A stretch of 7,320 nt of DNA from positions 1 to 7,320 of the forward strand of contig JAISFJ010000083.1 in NCBI GenBank assembly GCA_031263665.1, in the 5' to 3' direction. Position numbers and translations under genes: made by a program. Shown here piece by piece: positions 1 to 6,046 of the stretch. The stretch is from Coriobacteriales bacterium (GTDB taxonomy: Bacteria; Actinomycetota; Coriobacteriia; Coriobacteriales; UBA8131). The notes beneath the pieces are model-generated. The model searched no databases. It was not told the origin of the DNA and worked only from the letters and a program-made list of their open reading frames with translations. Numbering within the stretch: position 1 is the stretch's first letter; the number at the start of each line of letters is the position of its first letter.

Positions 1-162
1 AGGGACTGTGAAATAATAATCTTTGCAAAAGATTGTGAGTCAGTTTGCTCAAGGTCAAGGCGGCGAAATGGGGTACTACTAGCGGTAATGCCCCATTTCG
101 CCAACACAGAGATTGAGCAAACTGGCCGCAAGATTTGTAAAGATTATTGTTGAGCAGTCCCT
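1..162. repeat. Long imperfect inverted repeat, probable palindromic MITE-like element
   Basis: The two halves are reverse complements with mismatches. AGGGACTG (1-8) pairs with CAGTCCCT (155-162). AATAATCTTT (15-24) pairs with AAAGATTATT (139-148). CAGTTTGCTCA (41-51) pairs with TGAGCAAACTG (114-124). A perfect 12-bp inner stem, GGCGAAATGGGG (62-73) with CCCCATTTCGCC (91-102), closes a 17-nt tip. The sharp terminal repeats and lack of coding capacity fit a non-autonomous miniature element, but a structured RNA or a terminator of an upstream gene would also fit. The left edge coincides with the window start, so a target duplication cannot be tested. No T-run follows on either strand within the window, so a simple intrinsic terminator is unlikely. 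Confidence 0.75.
113..141 (+). promoter_or_regulatory. Possible promoter for the response regulator inside the repeat's right arm
   Basis: TTGAGC (113-118) and TGTAAA (136-141) are 17 nt apart and match the sigma-70 consensus at 4 of 6 positions each. Transcription would begin near 148, about 45 nt before the ATG at 192. Only 29 nt lie between the end of the repeat and that ATG, so a promoter clear of the repeat does not fit there. The match is weak, and a promoter further upstream outside the window is equally possible. Confidence 0.25.
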
Positions 163-191
163 AAGGCGCAAAGCGGTAGAAAGGCGGGTTT

Positions 192-833
192 ATGATTCGT
201 ATAGTTTTGGCGGATGACCATGCGGTAGTGCGTAGCGGGTTTGCCATGATTATCGGCAAGCAAATGGATATGGAGGTCGTCGGTATGGCAGCCGATGGGC
301 TGGAAGCGTACCGCGTGGTGGGCCAGGCCAAACCCCATGTGCTCATAACCGACATCAGTATGCCCCCTGGCGAAGGAGGAATATCCTTAATCGCAAAGGT
401 CGCCGAAAACCTTCCCCAGGTAAAAATTATCGCCCTCACCATGTATAACGAGCAAGAATACCTCTCCCGCGTATTGAAAATCGGCGCGCGGGGATACGTC
501 TTAAAAAATTCATCCGATGAAGAACTGCTGAAGGCAATCAGAGCCGTCCATGACGGGGAGGTATATCTCGACCCAGCCATGATGACAGGATTTTTCGACC
601 GTTACCGCGAGGGCACGGACGGCGACGGGCCGCAATGCGACGACCTCACCGAAAGGGAGCGAGAAATCGTATCGCTCGTGGCCCACGGCTACGCGAATAA
701 AGAAATCGCCGAGCAGCTTTTTGTTTCCGTGAAAACCATCGAGAGTCAAAAAGCGCGCATCATGAAGAAACTCGGTGTAGAAACCAGGCCAAAACTGGTC
801 GAATACGCACTCAAAAAAGGCATCCTCCGATAA
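192..833 (+). CDS. NarL/FixJ (LuxR-type) DNA-binding response regulator
   Basis: This 213-residue protein has the usual NarL-family length and layout. The N-terminal receiver domain (about 1-118) carries the acidic pair D8-D9, the expected phosphorylation site D54 in the ITDISMP strand, the switch residue T83 and the conserved K105 in GYVLK. A short linker (about 119-148) leads to a C-terminal LuxR helix-turn-helix (about 150-213) that begins at LTERE (152-156) and has the recognition helix at VSVKTIESQKARI. The start ATG has AAGGCGG (181-187) just upstream. The protein should be a cytoplasmic transcription factor activated by a sensor kinase, but no kinase is present here, so it is an orphan within the window. 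Its position directly before a respiratory molybdoenzyme operon on the same strand suggests it controls that operon, as NarL-type proteins often do. That link is inferred. All key residues are intact. Confidence 0.93.
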   Translation: MIRIVLADDHAVVRSGFAMIIGKQMDMEVVGMAADGLEAYRVVGQAKPHVLITDISMPPGEGGISLIAKVAENLPQVKIIALTMYNEQEYLSRVLKIGARGYVLKNSSDEELLKAIRAVHDGEVYLDPAMMTGFFDRYREGTDGDGPQCDDLTEREREIVSLVAHGYANKEIAEQLFVSVKTIESQKARIMKKLGVETRPKLVEYALKKGILR

Positions 834-853
834 ATCTGCCCGGTACTTTTTAA

Positions 854-897
854 GGGAATCCCCTTGGGTGATAGAGGGAGTTCCCCGATATTTTTTT
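854..897 (+). terminator. Terminator-like hairpin with T-run between regulator and enzyme operon
   Basis: GGGAA (854-858) pairs with TTCCC (881-885). The stem continues inward through CCC (861-863) with GGG (876-878) and T864 with A875, with one C-A mismatch and a G-T wobble, around a loop of about nine bases. Seven T residues follow at 891-897 after a 5-nt gap, which is longer than in an ideal intrinsic terminator. A smaller competing hairpin, AAGGG (852-856) with CCCTT (861-865), overlaps the 5' arm, so the region could switch between two folds. It would separate the regulator's transcript from the downstream operon, fully or partly. Confidence 0.45.
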
Positions 898-923
898 GTG
901 CGCCTGGCATGTACCGTTATGAG
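896..923 (+). promoter_or_regulatory. Weak candidate promoter for the molybdoenzyme operon
   Basis: TTGTGC (896-901) and TATGAG (918-923) lie 16 nt apart, matching the sigma-70 consensus at 3 and 4 positions. This would give a leader of about 55 nt before the ATG at 984. The half-site pair CGGTAC (841-846) and GTACCG (911-916) flanks the terminator-like hairpin as an inverted repeat and could be a regulator contact. An activator-dependent promoter would explain the poor boxes. The evidence is thin. Confidence 0.2.
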
Positions 924-983
924 CATGGGGTGCGAGCCCACACGCGTAAACAGCGTAAGCAGGCACGAGAAGCGGAGAAGTCC

Positions 984-3650
984 ATGCTGAAACAAAGGGC
1001 ACAAAATGTGAGCAGACGCAGCTTTCTCAAAGCAGGCGCCGCGGCAGCCGGCAGCGTAGCAATCGGCTCGATGCTTGGAGCAGGTATCGGAAAAACCGTG
1101 AGCGCGGCAACGGGGGGAGCAGGGGCGGGCGCAGAGCTGGGCGCAGACGCAAAGACAGAGGCAGCGGCGAAAACAGCGACCGATAGCGCGAAGAACAACC
1201 CTTCGACATTGAGTTATACACGCTCGACCTGTGGGCCAAACTGCACGGGTGGCTGCGGTTTGGTGGCCTGTGTGCAGGACAACGAAATTAAGACTATCAT
1301 CCAGGCGGCCGATTATCCCGAAGAGGAAATGAATCCGCGTGGTTGCCTGAAAGGGCTTTCCATGAATAATCTCATACACGGCCCCGAGCGGTTGTATGCG
1401 CCGATGTTTCGTACGGGCGCACCCGGCAAAGACGAGTTTGAGGAAGTCGGCTGGGACGAGGCGCTCGACAAAGCGGGAAGTCGCCTGCGTGAAATCATGG
1501 ATACCTACGGCCCGGATTCCGTGGGTTGCATGGTGCAGGTCGCCGCGACCGGGCATGTGCACAAAGGAGCCCTGTCGCGTTTGGCCTCAATCAATGGCTG
1601 GACGATGCACGGCGGCTATGACATGAACGGCGACTTGCCCATGTCGGCACCGATAACGTTTGGCGTGCAGAGCGAAGAGCTCGAATCCTACTGCTGGCCA
1701 GACGCACGCTACCTCATGGTATTCGGGTCAAATCTGGCCGCCACCCGTATCCCCGACGCGCATTTTCTCACTGAGGCAAGGCAGGCAGGCGCAAAGATGG
1801 TGGTGTTTGACCCCAACTATTCGGTCACCGCCTCAAAGGCTGATGAATACTTCTCGATTGATTCGAGCGCCGATGCCGCGGTAGCGTTGGGAATGGCTAA
1901 GGTCATTATCGACGAAGATTTATACGACCGCGACTTTGTCATCACCTATTCCGATTTGCCGCTTTTGATAAACACCGCCACGAACAAAAAACTCACCGCG
2001 ACAGAAGTGGCCGACATCGAAGCCCCGGCAGACATTCCCGAATACCGTGAATCCTATGTTGTTGCCACCGATGCTGACGTCGCGGATGGAAGCCCTGCTG
2101 CCGTCGACCCAACGACGCTTGAGCTTTCCGGCTCAGTCGAACTTGAGGGCAGCTTTGAAGTGAGACTCAAAGACGGTACAACCGCATCGGCAAAAACCGC
2201 CTTCACGCTCCTGCGTGAACAACTCAAAAACTACACGCCCCAACAGGTAGAAGATGAGTCCGATATGCCAGCTGATGACCTTGTGCGCATCGCCCGCGAA
2301 GCCGCGACGACCCGTCCGCTCCACATAATCTACGGCGCCTCAAACTACCAGTGGTATCACGGCGATTTGAAGGGGCGCGCCCTGTCACTTCTGCCCGTGC
2401 TCACCGGAAACATCGGTAATGCGGGCGGTGGATTTTCTACCTACGCCGGACAATACCGTATGCGCTTTAACTGCGGCGCCTGGTGGAAGTTCGACGGCAA
2501 AGGCCCCGCGTGGATGCCCTTCGAATACCTGGTACATGGCCCCACAAAAACCATGACCGCACCCATGCCGACAAACGGCATCAAGGCCTGGATAGTATAC
2601 TGCGGCAATCCCTTTGACCAGCACAACCTCAATAACCGCTTGTGCGAGATGGTCGAAGAAGGCGATTTGGAGCTCGTTATCAACCTGGACTTCCAAAAGA
2701 CCACGACGAGCCTTTACAGCGACATCCTTCTCCCCGGCGTTTCGTGGTATGAGAAAACCGAGCTGGTATCGTCTCCGGTTCACCAGTATCTTCAGCTCAT
2801 GCAGCCCGCGATAAAACCTCTGGGGCAATGCAAGCCCGAACTTTGGATATTTCGTGAACTGGCCCGCCGCGTCTGCCCCGGAACCGAGAAGAATTTCTAC
2901 GACCACCTCGAACCTGAGGCTGCGGCAGAAGAGGTTATCAAGCTCCTGCTCGAAACCGGTGGTACCGAGGTGGAAGGCATCACGCTTGAGCATTTGCGCG
3001 AAGGCCCGGTGAAGCTGCGCCACAGCAATCCCGGCGACAAACGCATCCCCTTCTACGACCAGATTCACCACAAAGTGCCCTTCCCGCCGCAAAGTTTTCC
3101 GGAAAAGATAGAGACCACGGCACAGTTTGTGAAAAGCGGGCGCATCGAATTTTACAAAGACGAGGATACGTTCATCAAGCTCGGCGAAGCCCTGCCGGTC
3201 CACAAGCCGCCGTTTGAGGAATCGGAATATGCCCTCGACCCGACTATTCGCGACCGCTATACGTTTGCCTACCTGTCGCGCAATTCCATCCACCGCGTAC
3301 ATTCGACCCACTCCAACAACCGCACACTTCTCGAGCTGCAAAACGAAAAGCCCAAAGCCTTTATCAACCCCACTATCGCGGCGGAAAAAAACATCGAAGC
3401 GGGCGATGAGGTCGAAGTCTACAATGACCGTGGCTCGGTTACCGGCTTTGCCGTACTCGACCCGGGAATCAGAAGTAACGTGGTGATTTTTGAGGAAGGC
3501 TGGTGGAGCGCCTATACGGGCAATTCTTACAACACGCTCATCTATCCCCATATCAAACCAACGCATGAAGTCTATTTTGTGCCGCAGATGTGGTCGCCCA
3601 ACACTAACTGGAACGAATGTCTCTGCGATGTCAGAAAGGCGGTGGGATAA
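984..3650 (+). CDS. Tat-exported molybdopterin oxidoreductase catalytic (alpha) subunit, NarG-like type II DMSO reductase family
   Basis: I chose ATG 984 (888 aa): GGAGAAG (974-980) sits just before it and a twin-arginine signal, SRRSFLK (RR at 11-12), follows. The hydrophobic stretch runs about 17-36, with likely cleavage near VSA (39-41). An Ala/Gly/Lys-rich linker (about 41-72) precedes the FS0 motif C83-x3-C87-x3-C91 with C121 in RGCLKG. The core resembles NarG: RSTCGPNCTGGC, GDLP with D217 as the expected molybdenum ligand, TRIPDAHF, WYHGDLKGR and NAGGGFSTYAGQ. The C-terminal dinucleotide-binding domain (about 790-888) ends in VYFVPQMWSPNTNWNECLCDV. It should bind bis-MGD and one [4Fe-4S] cluster and reduce an unknown acceptor outside the membrane. 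NarG and relatives use His as the first FS0 ligand; here it is Cys. Nitrate, chlorate, selenate, a sulfur compound or an organic oxide are all possible substrates. A longer TTG start at 864 is in frame but poorly supported. Confidence 0.93.
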   Translation: MLKQRAQNVSRRSFLKAGAAAAGSVAIGSMLGAGIGKTVSAATGGAGAGAELGADAKTEAAAKTATDSAKNNPSTLSYTRSTCGPNCTGGCGLVACVQDNEIKTIIQAADYPEEEMNPRGCLKGLSMNNLIHGPERLYAPMFRTGAPGKDEFEEVGWDEALDKAGSRLREIMDTYGPDSVGCMVQVAATGHVHKGALSRLASINGWTMHGGYDMNGDLPMSAPITFGVQSEELESYCWPDARYLMVFGSNLAATRIPDAHFLTEARQAGAKMVVFDPNYSVTASKADEYFSIDSSADAAVALGMAKVIIDEDLYDRDFVITYSDLPLLINTATNKKLTATEVADIEAPADIPEYRESYVVATDADVADGSPAAVDPTTLELSGSVELEGSFEVRLKDGTTASAKTAFTLLREQLKNYTPQQVEDESDMPADDLVRIAREAATTRPLHIIYGASNYQWYHGDLKGRALSLLPVLTGNIGNAGGGFSTYAGQYRMRFNCGAWWKFDGKGPAWMPFEYLVHGPTKTMTAPMPTNGIKAWIVYCGNPFDQHNLNNRLCEMVEEGDLELVINLDFQKTTTSLYSDILLPGVSWYEKTELVSSPVHQYLQLMQPAIKPLGQCKPELWIFRELARRVCPGTEKNFYDHLEPEAAAEEVIKLLLETGGTEVEGITLEHLREGPVKLRHSNPGDKRIPFYDQIHHKVPFPPQSFPEKIETTAQFVKSGRIEFYKDEDTFIKLGEALPVHKPPFEESEYALDPTIRDRYTFAYLSRNSIHRVHSTHSNNRTLLELQNEKPKAFINPTIAAEKNIEAGDEVEVYNDRGSVTGFAVLDPGIRSNVVIFEEGWWSAYTGNSYNTLIYPHIKPTHEVYFVPQMWSPNTNWNECLCDVRKAVG

Positions 3651-3652
3651 CC

Positions 3653-4324
3653 ATGCGCAACGGTATGGTCATCGATTTGGAGAAGTGTATCGGGTGCCAA
3701 ACATGCGCCGTTGTCTGCAAGATACATAATTCGCTTCCCCCAGGGACCTGGTGGAACCGCGTGTTTACTCAAGGGAGCGTTGAGCATCAGGCGGCAGTAG
3801 GAGACAACGGCAACTTCAAAATGGAATTTCTGCCGATTTCATGTCAAATGTGCGACAACCCCGCCTGCGAAAAAGTCTGTCCGACGGGCGCCACCCATAC
3901 CGGCGGCGGAGGCGAGCTGCTCATCGATTACGAAAAGTGTATCGGCTGCCGCTACTGCTTTGCTGCCTGCCCCTACGGCGTGCGGCAGTTTAACTGGAGC
4001 GACCCGAAGACCGCAAAGATTGAGACGATGGGATACGTGAGTGGTTATCCGCTCGATTGCCGCGAAGGGAAAGCCGCACATCTGGTATACACGCAAAATC
4101 GACATAAGGGCGTCGCGGAGAAGTGCTCGTTTTGCGCTCAGTATACGAGTGAGGGCGAACTTCCCGCCTGCGTGCGGGCCTGCCCGGGCAAAGCGCGCTT
4201 CTATGGTGACTTGGATGACCCCACCTCCGAGGTCAGCAAGCTCATCGCAACGCGCCAGGTATATCGCTTGAAAGAAGAATTTGGCACCGAGCCCAAAGTC
4301 TATTACCTCTCTTCAGGAAGTTAA
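3653..4324 (+). CDS. 4Fe-4S ferredoxin-type electron-transfer (beta) subunit, DmsB/PsrB-like
   Basis: The protein is 223 aa with 16 cysteines in four cluster motifs. These are C12-x2-C15-x2-C18-x3-C22; C64-x2-C67-x4-C72-x3-C76; C96-x2-C99-x2-C102-x3-C106; and C158-x2-C161-x11-C173-x3-C177. This is the pattern of beta subunits that wire a membrane quinol site to a molybdenum subunit, so it should carry four [4Fe-4S] clusters. It has no signal peptide of its own and is expected to be exported with the Tat-tagged alpha subunit. NarH-type partners of type II enzymes have Trp at the position of C99 and hold a [3Fe-4S] cluster there; this protein has Cys. The start is only 2 nt after the alpha stop, with AAGGCGGTGGG (3635-3645) inside the end of the alpha gene, which points to translational coupling. 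A second in-frame Met lies at residue 5. Confidence 0.95.
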   Translation: MRNGMVIDLEKCIGCQTCAVVCKIHNSLPPGTWWNRVFTQGSVEHQAAVGDNGNFKMEFLPISCQMCDNPACEKVCPTGATHTGGGGELLIDYEKCIGCRYCFAACPYGVRQFNWSDPKTAKIETMGYVSGYPLDCREGKAAHLVYTQNRHKGVAEKCSFCAQYTSEGELPACVRACPGKARFYGDLDDPTSEVSKLIATRQVYRLKEEFGTEPKVYYLSSGS

Positions 4325-4334
4325 GGAAGTGATG

Positions 4335-5600
4335 ATGATGCATTCTTACCAGCGTCTTTCGCGCTCAGGACGTGCCCTTGTTGGGCTTGGCCTGGGGCTT
4401 TGCGCAATCGGCTTGTTTTCGTGGATTATGCAGCTTACCAATGGCCTTGAGGTCACTCATATGCAAAACGCCTTTTCCTGGGGGCTTTACATCGCCGCCT
4501 TCGCCTTTTTTGTGGGCGTCGCCGCGGGCGGCATGATTATTTCGTCATCGATATACGTATTCAATGTGGAGAAACTGAAGCCCTTTTCCCGTATCGCCTC
4601 GCTTTCCGCCTTTGGCTGCATCCTGGCGGCGGGCGTGATGGTGCTGCTCGATTTGGGAAGCATTCAAAATATCTTCTTTCTGTTTTTGACCCCCAATCTC
4701 ATGTCTCCCCTTCTGTGGGATGTGTGCGTGGTGACGGCGTATCTCATCATCACCTTCCTGAGTGTCTACATGCAGATGCTTCCCGAGTGGCAGAAAGACG
4801 GCTTTTTTTTGGCCGCGTGGACGAAGAAGCGCCCCGCCGAAGAGGTACAGGCTTTTTCGAAGAAATGGTCTCGCCGTGTAGCGCTTGTTGGACTACCTTT
4901 TGCGGTGCTCATCCATACGGTGACGGCGCTCATATTTGCTACGCAGGTTTCGCACCACTGGTGGAATACGGCGGTTCTCCCGCCCGACTTTGTTGCGATG
5001 GCGGTGGCTTCTGGCTCGGCACTCGTGCTCATCATCTGCATGTTCACTGTAGGCAAACGGGGCTTCGCCGAGCACGCAGACGCCTTTAACATCATGGCCA
5101 AGGTAGTGGCAGGTGCGCTCGTGGTTCATTTTTTCTTCACCTTAATTGAGCTTTTGTTAAACGCCTGGAACGGCTCGACTCAAGGCCAGGAACTGGTGCA
5201 TATCCTCTTTAACGAATACGCAGCGCTGTATCTGGCCGAGCTGATTTTTCCGGCAATCGCCATGATTATGTTCTTCATGAGGCGATTTTCGTATAATCGG
5301 CCGGCGCTGCTTATCGGTAGCATACTGGTGATTGTCGGCGCCTTCGCCCATCGTATGATGCTGCTCTACCCCGCTTTTAACGAGCCAGCGCTGTCCCTTA
5401 ACGTGGCGGGCGCTTCGATAAAACCATGGGTGGTGCCGCTGTCGACCGGTCGCCCCGACCTGGCCGGCGCGTTTTTCAGCACGTCTTTTGCCTATGTGCC
5501 GTCGCTGCTCGAATGGGGCGTAACCATGCTCCCCTTCGGCATTGCCCTCACCGTAATAGCCGGAACCATCACCTTCTTCAAGCTCATATCCGAAAAATGA
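4335..5600 (+). CDS. nrfD: NrfD/PsrC-type integral membrane (gamma) subunit, quinol-interacting anchor
   Basis: This 421-residue protein has about ten hydrophobic helices, near 13-34, 47-76, 84-108, 127-149, 181-204, 219-240, 253-277, 297-316, 322-346 and 393-417. The order and motifs fit the NrfD/PsrC family: an IHTVTALIFATQ segment in helix 5 with H194, and AFAHRMMLL in helix 9. Such proteins carry no heme and exchange electrons with menaquinone, here passing them to the beta subunit. The gene starts 10 nt after the beta stop. Three consecutive ATGs at 4332, 4335 and 4338 follow AAGGAAG (4323-4329); 4335 gives sensible spacing, but 4338 is equally possible. An upstream in-frame start at 4281 lies inside the beta gene and is less likely. 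The symbol denotes the family, not the nitrite reductase pathway. No dedicated assembly chaperone gene follows. Confidence 0.92.
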   Translation: MMHSYQRLSRSGRALVGLGLGLCAIGLFSWIMQLTNGLEVTHMQNAFSWGLYIAAFAFFVGVAAGGMIISSSIYVFNVEKLKPFSRIASLSAFGCILAAGVMVLLDLGSIQNIFFLFLTPNLMSPLLWDVCVVTAYLIITFLSVYMQMLPEWQKDGFFLAAWTKKRPAEEVQAFSKKWSRRVALVGLPFAVLIHTVTALIFATQVSHHWWNTAVLPPDFVAMAVASGSALVLIICMFTVGKRGFAEHADAFNIMAKVVAGALVVHFFFTLIELLLNAWNGSTQGQELVHILFNEYAALYLAELIFPAIAMIMFFMRRFSYNRPALLIGSILVIVGAFAHRMMLLYPAFNEPALSLNVAGASIKPWVVPLSTGRPDLAGAFFSTSFAYVPSLLEWGVTMLPFGIALTVIAGTITFFKLISEK

Positions 5601-5726
5601 CAAAGGGAGCATAGCAACCTCTCCGTCATTGCACTCACTGGCAATGACGAAATCATCGCGACGTGACGCGTCCACTTGAATTATCTTCTCATTTCCTTTA
5701 GTGTTGCTAGCGCTTGGTTTTCGCGA
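5601..5726. other. Intergenic region between the enzyme operon and the tRNA genes
   Basis: This 126-nt stretch has no plausible gene. It holds the hairpin at 5624-5649. A weak promoter-like pair, TTGAAT (5676-5681) and TAGTGT (5699-5704) with 17-nt spacing, would start transcription about 15 nt before tRNA-Gly. The boxes match the consensus at only 4 and 3 positions, so the tRNA promoter assignment is tentative. Confidence 0.35.
5624..5649. repeat. Perfect 9-bp inverted repeat after the enzyme operon
   Basis: CGTCATTGC (5624-5632) and GCAATGACG (5641-5649) form a perfect stem with an 8-nt loop, 23 nt after the gamma stop codon. No T-run follows on the top strand or on the bottom strand, so it is not a classical intrinsic terminator. 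It may instead stabilise the mRNA 3' end, aid factor-dependent termination, or be a dispersed palindromic repeat. Confidence 0.6.
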
Positions 5727-5802
5727 GCGGCAGTAGTTCAATTGGTAGAGCATCAGCCTTCCAAGCTGATTGTTGCGGGTTCGAGTCCCGTCTGCCGCTC
5801 CA
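5727..5802 (+). tRNA. tRNA-Gly (anticodon UCC), CCA encoded
   Basis: The acceptor stem GCGGCAG (5727-5733) pairs with CTGCCGC (5792-5798), followed by discriminator T5799 and an encoded CCA (5800-5802). The D arm is GTTC/GAGC. The anticodon stem TCAGC/GCTGA encloses the loop CTTCCAA with anticodon TCC at 5760-5762, reading GGA codons. The T arm is GCGGG/CCCGT with the loop TTCGAGT. All arms close normally, so it should be functional. Confidence 0.97.
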
Positions 5803-5833
5803 GTACTTACCGGCAGCCAGCATTTATCGACGC

Positions 5834-5910
5834 GCGCCCGTAGCTCAGGTGGATAGAGTCGCAGACTTCTAATCTGTTGGTCGCAGGTTCGAGTCCTGCC
5901 GGGCGCGCCA
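5834..5910 (+). tRNA. tRNA-Arg (anticodon UCU), CCA encoded
   Basis: The acceptor stem GCGCCCG (5834-5840) pairs with CGGGCGC (5900-5906), then discriminator G5907 and an encoded CCA (5908-5910). The anticodon stem GCAGA/TCTGT (one G-U pair) encloses the loop CTTCTAA with anticodon TCT at 5868-5870, reading AGA. The T arm has the loop TTCGAGT. The D stem GCTC/GAGT ends in a G-U pair. It lies 31 nt after tRNA-Gly and is probably cotranscribed with it. No clear terminator follows. Confidence 0.97.
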
Positions 5911-5986
5911 CTTTCTCGCAACACTCCCACCCCTCAACTGTCCCCATTATGTGCCTTTCGCCCGGTTGAATGGCGTGGTAGATGCG

Positions 5987-6015
5987 TAGAAAGTGGGGGG
6001 AATTGACGGTATAAT
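5987..6015 (+). promoter_or_regulatory. Promoter of the pilin-like gene
   Basis: A perfect TATAAT (6010-6015) has TAGAAA (5987-5992, 4 of 6 matches to TTGACA) exactly 17 nt upstream. Transcription would start near 6022, leaving a short leader before the ribosome binding site GGGAG at 6036-6040. The TTGACG at 6003-6008 is too close to the TATAAT box to be its partner. Confidence 0.5.
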
Positions 6016-6046
6016 TTAGAAAAGTATCGAGAACAGGGAGTTATGT

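Noticed and set aside
911..917. TACCGTT as a NarL heptamer site
   Set aside because: It fits the TACYYMT consensus only partly (positions 5 and 6 disagree), and no paired heptamer is seen, so it is not called.
864..983. Extending the alpha subunit to a TTG start at 864
   Set aside because: The extension would overlap the terminator-like hairpin and put 40 residues before the Tat motif. ATG 984 has a good ribosome site and places RR at residues 11-12.
510..1562. 350-codon minus-strand open frame
   Set aside because: It lies opposite the regulator and the alpha gene, both of which have clear family motifs. The translation shows no domain and is a shadow.
2385..3566. 393-codon minus-strand open frame
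   Set aside because: It lies entirely opposite the alpha gene, whose product is strongly NarG-like across this region. No recognisable motif is seen.
5157..5930. 257-codon minus-strand open frame with GRTRTCDQQIRSL and DGTRTRNNQLGRL segments
   Set aside because: These segments are translations of the reverse complements of the two tRNA genes, a well-known false protein pattern. The rest lies antisense to the gamma gene.
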